Positions 1 through 7,021 of a stretch of DNA of 18,631 nucleotides are shown piece by piece (positions within the stretch are counted from its first letter, which is position 1; each line of letters opens with the position of its first letter). A model generated the notes under the pieces. That model did no database searches and was not told the origin of the DNA. It saw nothing but the letters and a program-made list of their open reading frames with translations. Origin of the DNA: CAYMLQ01 sp964390795 (GTDB taxonomy: Bacteria > Verrucomicrobiota > Kiritimatiellia > RFP12 > UBA1067); assembly GCA_964390795.1 (NCBI GenBank), contig CAYMLQ010000073.1, positions 1-18,631 on the forward strand, written 5' to 3'. The translations under genes and the position numbers were made by a program.

Positions 1-135
1 GCATGGGCGTCCCGCCCATGTAGCGCACGTTCGTGGCATGGGCGTCCCGCCCATGTAGCGCACGTTTGTGGCATGGGCGTCCCGCCCATGTAGCGCACGT
101 TCGTGGCATGGGCGTCCCGCCCATGGGCCGTCGTG
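1..135. repeat. 35-bp tandem hairpin repeat array, about 3.6 copies
   Basis: Three full 35-bp units begin at 1, 36 and 71, and a fourth begins at 106 and diverges after 125. The units are identical except for one C to T change at position 66. Each contains the perfect inverted repeat CATGGGCGTCCCGCCCATG (8-bp arms, 3-base loop), followed by a 16-base tail ending in CGTTCGTG. The array starts at the window edge, so more copies may lie outside. It sits just beyond the 3' end of the peptidase gene, which stops at 139. It could act as a transcript end or mRNA stabiliser, or it could be an expanding REP-like element. There is no T-tract typical of an intrinsic terminator. Confidence 0.9.
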
Positions 136-138
136 CCT

Positions 139-1968
139 CTATCTTTCCAACTGCACGCCGAGCCAGAGGCCCCAGTCGCACCGGCCGCCGTCGCCGGCAT
201 CTTCGGTGACCAGCTCCAGCTCGCGCACGCCGGCCAGAGCGACGTCGAAGGCCCGCGTGCGACCTGTCTTGATTGTGCCGGTGCGCAGCACCTCCTTGCC
301 GTCCGCGCGGACGACGAAGACGACCGACCCGTCTGCGGACGACAGGCCGCACGTGCCGGAGAGGCGCTTCCAGCCACCGCCCGAGAGGTCGTAGCGGTAG
401 GAGGACGGTGCGTGGGCGTAGAGGCCGGTCTCGAAGAGTTCGCCGCCCGAGATCAACAGCGCGTCGGCCTGCGGCAGGCGGTCGTACGTCGGACGCCCCC
501 AGCCCACCTTGGCCTGCACAGGCGTGATCTGCGAGAGTGGCACGGCCTTCACGCTCAGCGGCACGGCAGCAGCGGTCGCGAAGACTTTGCGGTCACCGGT
601 TCGCGCAGCGAGAAGCGCCGCCGCGACCCGGCGGGCGCGGCTGTTCGCCGGCTGGGCGTCGCGGAGGGCGCCCGCCTGCCCGAGATCCCCCGCCTCCAGC
701 GCCGCCAGAAACTTCGCGAGCGCGAGCGACACCTCCAGCGCCGCGACATCGGGCGTGCCGTCCTTAGCCACCCGGTACTCGCTCTCGAAGCGGCTGACCG
801 TTCCGTTGGCGAGCAGCGCGCACAGGCGCAGAGCGCCGGGTTTGCCGGCCACCAGCCCGCCGCAGCGCACCGCGAACGTGCCGTCGGCCTTCGGTAACGC
901 AACGGCCATGCGGGCGTCGTAGTCGCTGTTGCCCTCCGGATCCAGATAGGCGACCAGCGCGTAGACGGGCACGGCTGAGGTGACGGTGCCGGACAGGACA
1001 AAATCGCTGCGGCTGGCGGTCACCGAGAGGCCAAAAAACCGGGCCTCGGCTTGCAGTCCCAGCCCTTTTGCTGAGCCGGTGAAGAGCGGATGCGACGCGA
1101 GCCGGAGCGCGTGGCCCAGTGTGAGGAACGTGCCTTTGCCCTCGCCCCGCAGCTCGTCCCCGTAGGTGCGGTTGCCGGAGCCCATCAGCGCGGTGCCGAG
1201 CGTTTTGGCCTCAGCGTCCGACTCGCGGCAATGCGGCAGTCCGAGCGCGTGCCCGAGTTCATGCGCGATGCCGCCGATGAAGATCGAGTTGTGCTTGCCG
1301 AACGAGATCTTTCCGTACTCGCCATCCTGAATCATGGGCTCCTTGAGCGTCAGGTTCTTGACGTCGAGACCCGGGTGGTCGAGCTGCCACGCGAGGCCGC
1401 TGCGACAGGAGCCCGTGCCCATGTAGGGACTGTGATGCGAGAACGTGCACGCGTTCGGATCCCACTTGGCCAGGTTGGTAAAGATCACGAAGGTCTCCTG
1501 GTCGGGATTGATCCCCGCCGCGCGCAGCACGCGCGAACAGTCTTCGCGGATCGGCTTGCCGCCCTCCTTTTTGGTATACTCGTCATAGGTTCCGCTGCCG
1601 ACCGCCTCGTGGACGACGAGCGCTCCCGCCGCATCGGTGTCGAGCTGAAACGTCATCCGGCCGAGCCCGTTCCGCTCCATCTCGGCTGCATAGAAAGCGC
1701 GAATGTGTTCCATAATTCTCTGGAGCCGGGCGCGGTGATCGGCGGGAAACTCGCGCTCGCGAGTGCGCCAGCAGATGATGTGCAGCTTCTTGCTCACGGG
1801 CTGCGGAGTGTCCGCCCGGTAGGCCTCCAGGACGCGTCGGGCCGGTGCGGCCAGCGGCGCCGGAGCCTGCGACACGTCTGCGGCACGGGCCCCGGCGAGC
1901 AGTCCGAGCGAGAGGAGAGTGAGGAAGGTCAGGCGTCTACAGACTCCAGGAAGAATTCGCGTATTCAT
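139..1968 (-). CDS. Secreted metzincin-like zinc metallopeptidase with C-terminal NPCBM domain
   Basis: A 609-residue protein. An N-terminal signal peptide (about residues 1-30, hydrophobic core LTLLSLGLLAG) indicates export. The extended zinc motif HELGHALGLPH spans residues 236-246 (H236, E237, H240, H246), and M262 in ALMGSGNR is a plausible Met-turn, which points to a metzincin-type endopeptidase. Roughly the last 130 residues resemble the NPCBM galactose-binding-like domain seen at the ends of PVC glycan-active proteins. The middle part (about 290-470) has no clear assignment. I chose ATG at 1968 over the GTG at 1974 because it leaves a cleaner signal peptide. The substrate is unknown; a proteoglycan or mucin core is possible given the neighbours. 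The peptidase call is firm, but the exact family is not. Confidence 0.85.
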   Translation of the reverse strand: MNTRILPGVCRRLTFLTLLSLGLLAGARAADVSQAPAPLAAPARRVLEAYRADTPQPVSKKLHIICWRTREREFPADHRARLQRIMEHIRAFYAAEMERNGLGRMTFQLDTDAAGALVVHEAVGSGTYDEYTKKEGGKPIREDCSRVLRAAGINPDQETFVIFTNLAKWDPNACTFSHHSPYMGTGSCRSGLAWQLDHPGLDVKNLTLKEPMIQDGEYGKISFGKHNSIFIGGIAHELGHALGLPHCRESDAEAKTLGTALMGSGNRTYGDELRGEGKGTFLTLGHALRLASHPLFTGSAKGLGLQAEARFFGLSVTASRSDFVLSGTVTSAVPVYALVAYLDPEGNSDYDARMAVALPKADGTFAVRCGGLVAGKPGALRLCALLANGTVSRFESEYRVAKDGTPDVAALEVSLALAKFLAALEAGDLGQAGALRDAQPANSRARRVAAALLAARTGDRKVFATAAAVPLSVKAVPLSQITPVQAKVGWGRPTYDRLPQADALLISGGELFETGLYAHAPSSYRYDLSGGGWKRLSGTCGLSSADGSVVFVVRADGKEVLRTGTIKTGRTRAFDVALAGVRELELVTEDAGDGGRCDWGLWLGVQLER

Positions 1969-1974
1969 GAACAC

Positions 1975-2004
1975 ACTCTAACCGACAGATCCCGAAATCG
2001 TCAA
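1975..2004 (-). promoter_or_regulatory. Possible promoter of the peptidase gene
   Basis: On the minus strand TTGACG (1999-2004, 5 of 6 to the -35 consensus) lies 18 bases before TAGAGT (1975-1980, 4 of 6 to the -10 consensus). Only six bases separate the -10 box from the ATG at 1968, so transcription could begin at or next to the start codon. That would fit the weak Shine-Dalgarno sequence there. This is a prediction from base matches only. Confidence 0.4.
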
Positions 2005-2012
2005 GACCTGAG

Positions 2013-2086
2013 CCGGCTGAAGCCGGGACAACATACCTTGGCTGAACAGGCCTGCGGCGTCCGCATGTTGTACCGCCTTCAGGCGG
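2013..2086. repeat. Facing pair of REP-like hairpins
   Basis: CCGGCTGAAGCCGG at 2013-2026 is followed by GACAACAT. The opposite strand at 2086-2073 reads CCGCCTGAAGGCGG followed by TACAACAT. The two copies point toward each other across about 25 bases. Each folds into a 5-bp stem with a TGAA loop. The stem differs between copies at two positions that pair with each other (G-C replaced by C-G), so pairing is retained. The element lies in the gap between the beta-helix remnant and the peptidase gene. Confidence 0.8.
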
Positions 2087-2234
2087 CCCCGGTCCATGCG
2101 CAGCCCCGCACCACCTTCGGACGCCCTCCACCTTCGCTTCGCAGGGTGGGGATCGTTACGGCTCCTGCGCCGCACCTTCGCAGCGCAGCGCTCCGGCGTC
2201 TGACCTGTTGTGTCTCAGGAGCACGCCTGCCGGG
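2087..2234. other. Intergenic stretch, no gene seen
   Basis: This is the rest of the roughly 265-base gap between two minus-strand genes. I see no credible coding sequence. It holds three copies of CACCTTCG (2112-2119, 2129-2136, 2173-2180) and several short GC-rich inverted repeats. It looks like accumulated repeat debris next to the hairpin pair. The gap could hold the transcript end of the unit upstream, but no clear terminator with a T-tract is visible. Confidence 0.5.
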
Positions 2235-2636
2235 CTACGCTCGACGCGGAATGCCGCTGGCCGGATGCGCGACCGTGCAGCTTTCCACAATCACGTCTCG
2301 CAGCGCGCCTTGGAGCACGATGTTGCCGCTGTTGTCGGCGGTCAGACGCTCGCGGCGGTGGATCACGTTCTGCGTGACCTGGCCCCCGAACGCACCCGCC
2401 GGGCGCACACTGCCGTTGATGACGATCGAGCCCTGCCCCTCACTCAATTCGTTATCAAAACACTGCACGTTGAAATTGGGGCACAGGTAATCAGGCGAGT
2501 CCATCCCGTAGTTGAGAAAGTCCGCGCAGCGCGCCAGCCGGTTGTCCCAAGCGATCTGAGGCGCTGTGTCAGCGGCGTGAACGGCTGCCATCTGTATCAT
2601 CAACAGAACGGTGAAGGCGAGAACGCCGACTTTCAT
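2235..2636 (-). pseudogene. Shortened beta-helix paralogue with intact signal peptide (probable internal-deletion remnant)
   Basis: A 133-residue reading frame begins with a good signal peptide (MKVGVLAFTVLLMIQMAAVHA) behind a GAAGGAG ribosome site about 10 bases upstream. After the signal, APQIAW resembles TPHIVW at the start of the mature 699-residue neighbour. Then CFDNELSEGQG, SIVING and VESCTV resemble FFDNEILEGNG, SIVING and VENCTV near that protein's C-terminus. The roughly 550 residues between are missing, and the last coils are also lost. It follows the full-length gene by 31 bases. I read it as a tandem duplicate that lost its middle. It might still be translated and exported, but a stable beta-helix of this size is doubtful. 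If it is functional, its role is unknown. Confidence 0.7.
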
Positions 2637-2667
2637 ACTCCAGCATCTCCTTCTATTTCTGAGTCTT

Positions 2668-4767
2668 TTATGGCTCTTCCTGTACAGGCAGCCCGACGCC
2701 CTCGAAGGTGTTGCCGCGCAGCAGCGTGCCGCGGGTGCTCGCTTTGACCATGATGCCCCTATCACTGTTTCGCACGGTGCAGTTCTCGACCAGCGTGTCT
2801 TCGGTCGGGCCGTTGATGACGATGCTGGCGTTGTTGTGCAAAACGTTACGACGGAAAATTGTGGCGCGGATCAGTGCGCCGTCAAAGGCCTTGGTCTCGT
2901 CGTAACCCACGGTGCCGAGGCTCGCACTGCGATGCCCGTAGCCGTTGCCTTCAAGGATCTCGTTGTCGAAGAACTGACAGTACCACGAAGGCTGATAGCC
3001 CCAGCCGTGCGGGTTCAGCCCCCACACCAGGAAACCGTCCATGCGCGAGCCCTTGTTCTCCGCGACAATCGAATCGTGCGCCGCCGCATAGAGTTGAAAC
3101 GCGCCGCCGTCTTCAAAGGTGTTTCCGACAAACAGATTCTGCCCGCGGAAGGGAGCGATGGAAATGCGCGACGCTGCGTCCGGAGGAACAACCCACGGGC
3201 AGTCCACCTGCCATTCGCGCCCGCTGTGGGCCGTAACGAAGCGGTACTGCCCCGCGCCCTTGCCGTCCAGAATCTGGACAGCGGCACCGACCCAGTTGGT
3301 ATGCGGCTTCGGCGCGTAATCGCGGAAGACCGGATCGGCCGCCAGCGTCAGCTTTGCCCCGTCGACAGCGGAGGCTGTCCCGAAGTAGGCACCGCTCGCC
3401 GCATCGAGCGTCATCATTTCACGGTCGGCGCCATACATCTGCCGGACGCGGTTGTCGGCAAAGTAGATGTGGCGGCAGTAGTTGCTCCAGAACGTGGTGA
3501 TGTCGTTGCCGATGGCCAGCAGGTTGTTGCCCTCGACAAGATTGCCTTCGAAGATCAGCCGTTCGGTGTTCTCGATGCTGTACCCACGTCCGCCGTAGCG
3601 GATCTGGTTGCGGGCGATCACACCGGTCTTGGCCTTCATGATGCGCACGCCGTAGTTGCTCGCGTAGAGGTCACAGTCGGTGATCTCGAAATTGCCACCC
3701 CGCAGCAGCACGGCTGCACCGCACTCCTTGTGACTGGCCGGGCCCTTGCGTCCGCGGAACTCCTTGCCGGTGTCCTCGATCATGAAAAAGGCGTTCGCGC
3801 GGATCCGGGCCTGCCTTAGAAACATCCGTTTGGAGGCCGCCGTGTCAGCCACCACGTTGCGATGATTCTGGCAATAGAGGCTGAGCGACTCGATGCCGAA
3901 ATCCGCCCCCGTGATCAGCTCGGAAGGTGGCTTCTCATAGTCTGGCCAGTACAGGCTCGTCAGCGCCATGGACTCGCCGCGCAGCACGGTGTTCGTCGGA
4001 ATCTTGAGGGTGTCCTTCACCGGGTAGCGTCCGCGCGGTAAATAGACGATTCCGCCGCCGTTGGTTTCCGCCGCCCTCAGGGCCGCCATCAGCGCCTCGG
4101 CCGGTTTCGTTCCGAAATCCTTTACGTTAAAGAAGTCGCTCTTCCACACCGCACGTGACTGAACACTCATCCTTCCCGCGTCACGCCATGCGGCCTCCCC
4201 GCCGAGTCCGTTATGAACAGAAAGAGCATAGTCACCCGGCTCTAGCTCTACAGGCAATGTGCATGAAAGCTCGTAACAACTGCTCGCGTGCGGCGACAGC
4301 TCACTGTTCTGGCCCGCGCCGTCCCGCAACCGTACTCGGCTACGGCCACCAAAATTGAGCGACTTGCCGAACACCCGCAGCCACCCGCCAGGCGTCGCGG
4401 TCTCGCCGCCGTCGCCGTTGCACCACCACACCACCGGCTCGTTGAGCCATTCCACCGGCGAGACCTGATCGCCTTGCCGCACGCGGCACGCCCATACGTT
4501 CTGAGGCACCCCCTTCGGAACGGCAGCCTTGAAGGACCGCCCGCCCGACTGCTCCTGCGACAGCGCCTGCCACGGCTGACCTGAGCCGCTCTCACTCAGC
4601 TCGACGACGCTGTTGCTCGTGAACCCCTCGCCGATCAGCATGACCGTCTCGCCTGGTCGCACCGGGTCGGAAGCCCAGACAATGTGTGGCGTCTCGCCAA
4701 GGATGTTCGTCGCCGCCAGTGTCAGCCAGAGAAGGCCACCTTGGGGTTTGGGTACATTCACTTTCAT
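2668..4767 (-). CDS. Secreted right-handed beta-helix protein (pectate-lyase-3-like), putative polysaccharide lyase or hydrolase
   Basis: A 699-residue protein with a signal peptide ending near residue 24. Residues about 27-110 and 111-203 look like two IPT/TIG-like beta-sandwich domains (GETVMLIGEGF; GGWLRVFGKSLNFGG). From residue 211 the sequence FFNVKDFGTKPAEALMAAL, then GGGIVYLPRGRY, is the usual opening of a pectate-lyase-3-type beta-helix. It continues with many short coils rich in N, G and I up to the end. Beta-helix proteins of this kind cut or bind acidic or neutral polysaccharides, but I cannot identify a catalytic set. The start codon overlaps the stop of the DUF1080 gene by four bases (ATGA), so the two are probably translationally coupled. 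The substrate is unassigned. Confidence 0.85.
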   Translation of the reverse strand: MKVNVPKPQGGLLWLTLAATNILGETPHIVWASDPVRPGETVMLIGEGFTSNSVVELSESGSGQPWQALSQEQSGGRSFKAAVPKGVPQNVWACRVRQGDQVSPVEWLNEPVVWWCNGDGGETATPGGWLRVFGKSLNFGGRSRVRLRDGAGQNSELSPHASSCYELSCTLPVELEPGDYALSVHNGLGGEAAWRDAGRMSVQSRAVWKSDFFNVKDFGTKPAEALMAALRAAETNGGGIVYLPRGRYPVKDTLKIPTNTVLRGESMALTSLYWPDYEKPPSELITGADFGIESLSLYCQNHRNVVADTAASKRMFLRQARIRANAFFMIEDTGKEFRGRKGPASHKECGAAVLLRGGNFEITDCDLYASNYGVRIMKAKTGVIARNQIRYGGRGYSIENTERLIFEGNLVEGNNLLAIGNDITTFWSNYCRHIYFADNRVRQMYGADREMMTLDAASGAYFGTASAVDGAKLTLAADPVFRDYAPKPHTNWVGAAVQILDGKGAGQYRFVTAHSGREWQVDCPWVVPPDAASRISIAPFRGQNLFVGNTFEDGGAFQLYAAAHDSIVAENKGSRMDGFLVWGLNPHGWGYQPSWYCQFFDNEILEGNGYGHRSASLGTVGYDETKAFDGALIRATIFRRNVLHNNASIVINGPTEDTLVENCTVRNSDRGIMVKASTRGTLLRGNTFEGVGLPVQEEP

Positions 4768-5594
4768 TCCGGTTTGAGCACCTTCAGTTCGACTTTACGG
4801 AAATCGACGGGCTGCCCTTCGCTCTGCAGCCCTATGAAGCCCTCGCTCAGCAGCTTGCCCGCTTGGAACATCTTGGGGTCATACCCGGCCACGACCCCGC
4901 CGCCGATCTGCGGCTGAGCGTACTCCAGCACCTTCTTGCCGTTGACGATGTGAACGATGCTCTCGCTGCCGCGCACAATGACCTCGGCGCGAACCCAGTC
5001 CTCCGGCCGATACGTGTCGGCGCTCGACTGAATGATGTGGGCTTCGGTCAGTTTGCCGTTGTGTACCACATGGGTGCCGGGCGTGCAGACGCAGCCGGTC
5101 GGACGATGCTTGCCGTCCGAGAGTCCGGCCAAGAATTGCAGTTCAAGCGCGATCGGCCAGTTCTGATCGAGCAGGATCGTTCTCGGATCTTGAGCATGGA
5201 ACATCACGCCGCTGTTCAGCACGGCATAGCCCGGCGCACCACGCTGCAAGGCGCCCACGAAGCGGTACTCCACGGCCAGATGATAGTGCGAGAACGGCTG
5301 CTTGTAATAGAGGTGGCCGAAGCGGTCGCCGAACTCTCCGTACTGATCGTACCGCACTTTGAGCAGCCCTTCCTCCACACGGAATGTGTTGCCGTAATTG
5401 TCGTTGAGCGCGTGATGGTTCAGCTTGACGATCCAGTCGTTGAGATCCTTGCCATTGAAGAGCTGCATCCATTCACCCTCGCGGTCGGCGGGCGCGCACG
5501 TCTTCTGACTCGCTTCCGGATGACGGCATCCGAGAATGCAGGCCAGCATCAGCCAGCCGGTGAGTTTGCAGACTGAAACGGGTTTAAACTTCAT
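4764..5594 (-). CDS. DUF1080 lipoprotein (3-keto-disaccharide hydrolase family)
   Basis: A 276-residue protein. A lipoprotein signal ends in the lipobox ILGC with Cys23 as the likely lipidated residue. The motif EWMQLFNGKDLNDW (41-54) is the hallmark opening of the DUF1080 (concanavalin-like jelly-roll) family. Further matches are VLNSGVMFH, an ALELQFL strand and the closing GFIGLQSEGQPVDFRKVEL. Some members hydrolyse 3-keto-glycosides made by oxidoreductases, while others are only putative hydrolases or binding proteins. The reading frame extends 40 residues upstream, but the ATG at 5594 fits the lipoprotein signal and overlaps the fucosidase stop as ATGA. It is also in a 4-base overlap with the beta-helix gene downstream, so the three genes form a coupled block. 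Confidence 0.88.
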   Translation of the reverse strand: MKFKPVSVCKLTGWLMLACILGCRHPEASQKTCAPADREGEWMQLFNGKDLNDWIVKLNHHALNDNYGNTFRVEEGLLKVRYDQYGEFGDRFGHLYYKQPFSHYHLAVEYRFVGALQRGAPGYAVLNSGVMFHAQDPRTILLDQNWPIALELQFLAGLSDGKHRPTGCVCTPGTHVVHNGKLTEAHIIQSSADTYRPEDWVRAEVIVRGSESIVHIVNGKKVLEYAQPQIGGGVVAGYDPKMFQAGKLLSEGFIGLQSEGQPVDFRKVELKVLKPE

Positions 5595-7021
5595 TTCGTC
5601 TCCGCTCTTTTTTTGTCGGATGCCGCCGTGGCCACGAGATGGTCGAATTCGAGCTTGATGACCCAGCCGGCGGTCTGCCGGTCGTTGACCGGCAGATGCT
5701 TGAGGCGCAGGCACCGATCGGGAGTCTGGCCGTGCAGGCGCGGCAGGTCGGCCACATCGAACGCGACCGGCTCGCCCCTGTTAAGCAGCGTCGCGCGGCG
5801 CGGCAGATCGGCGAACGGATGCAAGAAGACCGACGACGTTTCCGGCTCCTTGATGAGGTGTACGTAGAGCGTGTTCGCGCGGCGCGTGAGAACGACATCA
5901 CGGTTCGACGTGAGGGCGCTGGCGGGCTCGGCGTCAAACAGCGACTCCCGCACCGGGCGCAGCCATGCGCCGATTCGCCGGAGCGTCGCAGCGGACTCGA
6001 CGTCGATGGTGCCGTCCGGCTTGGGCCCCACGTTGAGCAGATAGTTGCCGCCTTTGGAGAGCACCTTCTGAACGCTACGGATCAGGTGCGCATCGCTGTA
6101 GCGGTCCTCGTCCTCGCGCCAGCACCAGCTCTGGTAGCCCACCGCCTGACACGCCTCGACAGGCGCCTCGAACTGAGCCTTCGTGTTGACCGAGGCATCC
6201 CAGTCGCGCTCGGGCGTCCCGAAATCGCCGTCGTCGTAGCCGCGGTTGTTAATGACGGCCTTGGGCTGGAGCTGGCGGATCAGCGCGTTGAACGAGGGGT
6301 CGCGGTGCTTGAGCACATTCGCATCCCACCAGAAGCCGTGGATCTCGCCGTAGTTCGTGCACAGCTCGCGCACCTGCGCCTTCACGTACTCCAAATAGCG
6401 GGGGAGGTCCGGCTGGTCGCCCGGCTCGGGTTCGCGCAGCTCATAGGACCGGCCCGCGTTGGGGTAGTTGGGATGGTGCATGTCCGCACAGGAGTAATAG
6501 AGGCAGAGCGGAAACTTCCGCTTATGGCATGCCTCGGCCAACTTCGCGAGCGTATCCTTCGCATACGGTGTACGCGTGACCTTGTAGTCGGTCTGCTGTG
6601 AGTCCCACAGGCAGAAGCCGTCAATGTGCTTCGTTGTGAACGTGAGGTACCCCATGCCCGCCTCTTGCGCGAGGTCGAGCCAAGCCTCAGGGTCGAACTT
6701 CGCGGGGTTGAACTGGCTCATGAACGGCGCGTACGCCGCGCGGCTCAGGCGCTTGCGGAACTGGTGCTGCTCGTGCCAGCCGCCGACCGAGTAGATGCCC
6801 CAGTGGACGAACAGGCCGAAGCGCCGCTCGAAGAACCAGTCGCGGCCGTCGCCGAAGCGGCGCGGGCCGGCGGCCTGAGCGCGGGCGGCGAACGGGCACG
6901 CTACCGCGAGCGTCGCGAGCGCGCCGAGGAAAGAGCGGCGCGTGAGTGTCGGCATCATCGGTTTCTTCGAGATCATCGATGAACCCGAAGAATCCGAAAC
7001 TCTTGAAGATCTCGCCATCAT
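5591..7021 (-). CDS. Tat-exported GH29 alpha-L-fucosidase
   Basis: A 476-residue protein. GH29 hallmarks are FGLFVHWGIYS (68-78), TFTTKHIDGFCLW (127-139), YYSCADMHHPNY and GFWWDANV, where D233 is the likely catalytic nucleophile. GNYLLNVGPKPDGTI follows near the end of the barrel. The enzyme should release alpha-L-fucose by a retaining mechanism. A twin-arginine leader TRRSFLGAL begins near residue 27. The ATG at 7021 has a strong GGGAGG site (7029-7034) and overlaps the preceding stop as ATGA, so I use it. Residues 1-21 are then encoded by a palindromic repeat and look foreign. Met22 or Met23 (6958 or 6955) is the alternative start and gives a more usual Tat leader, but it has a poor ribosome site. 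The function call is firm; the start is not. Confidence 0.92.
   Translation of the reverse strand: MMARSSRVSDSSGSSMISKKPMMPTLTRRSFLGALATLAVACPFAARAQAAGPRRFGDGRDWFFERRFGLFVHWGIYSVGGWHEQHQFRKRLSRAAYAPFMSQFNPAKFDPEAWLDLAQEAGMGYLTFTTKHIDGFCLWDSQQTDYKVTRTPYAKDTLAKLAEACHKRKFPLCLYYSCADMHHPNYPNAGRSYELREPEPGDQPDLPRYLEYVKAQVRELCTNYGEIHGFWWDANVLKHRDPSFNALIRQLQPKAVINNRGYDDGDFGTPERDWDASVNTKAQFEAPVEACQAVGYQSWCWREDEDRYSDAHLIRSVQKVLSKGGNYLLNVGPKPDGTIDVESAATLRRIGAWLRPVRESLFDAEPASALTSNRDVVLTRRANTLYVHLIKEPETSSVFLHPFADLPRRATLLNRGEPVAFDVADLPRLHGQTPDRCLRLKHLPVNDRQTAGWVIKLEFDHLVATAASDKKRAETK
6951..7014. repeat. Imperfect palindromic repeat, copy A
   Basis: Read on the minus strand, this segment shares the blocks GATCTTC, TCGG, TTCTTCGG and TCATCGA in the same order and spacing with copy B at 7778-7851. 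Over the first 40 or so bases roughly three quarters agree by eye. It contains the inverted pair TTCTTCG and CGAAGAA. It overlaps the 5' end of the fucosidase gene and supplies the serine-rich N-terminal extension of that protein. Confidence 0.7.

Noticed and set aside
1..135. CRISPR array
   Set aside because: The repeated units are contiguous and nearly identical along their full length, with no variable spacers and no cas genes nearby.
1090..2490. Long plus-strand open frame of 466 codons
   Set aside because: It runs opposite the peptidase gene and across the hairpin region. It has no recognisable domain and its composition is that of a reverse-strand shadow of a GC-rich gene.
2611..3819. 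Plus-strand open frame of 402 codons
   Set aside because: It is antisense to the well-supported beta-helix gene and shows no motif or signal.
5595..5714. Forty-residue N-terminal extension of the DUF1080 protein
   Set aside because: It lies inside the fucosidase coding region and would bury the lipoprotein signal. The ATGA start at 5594 explains the protein better.
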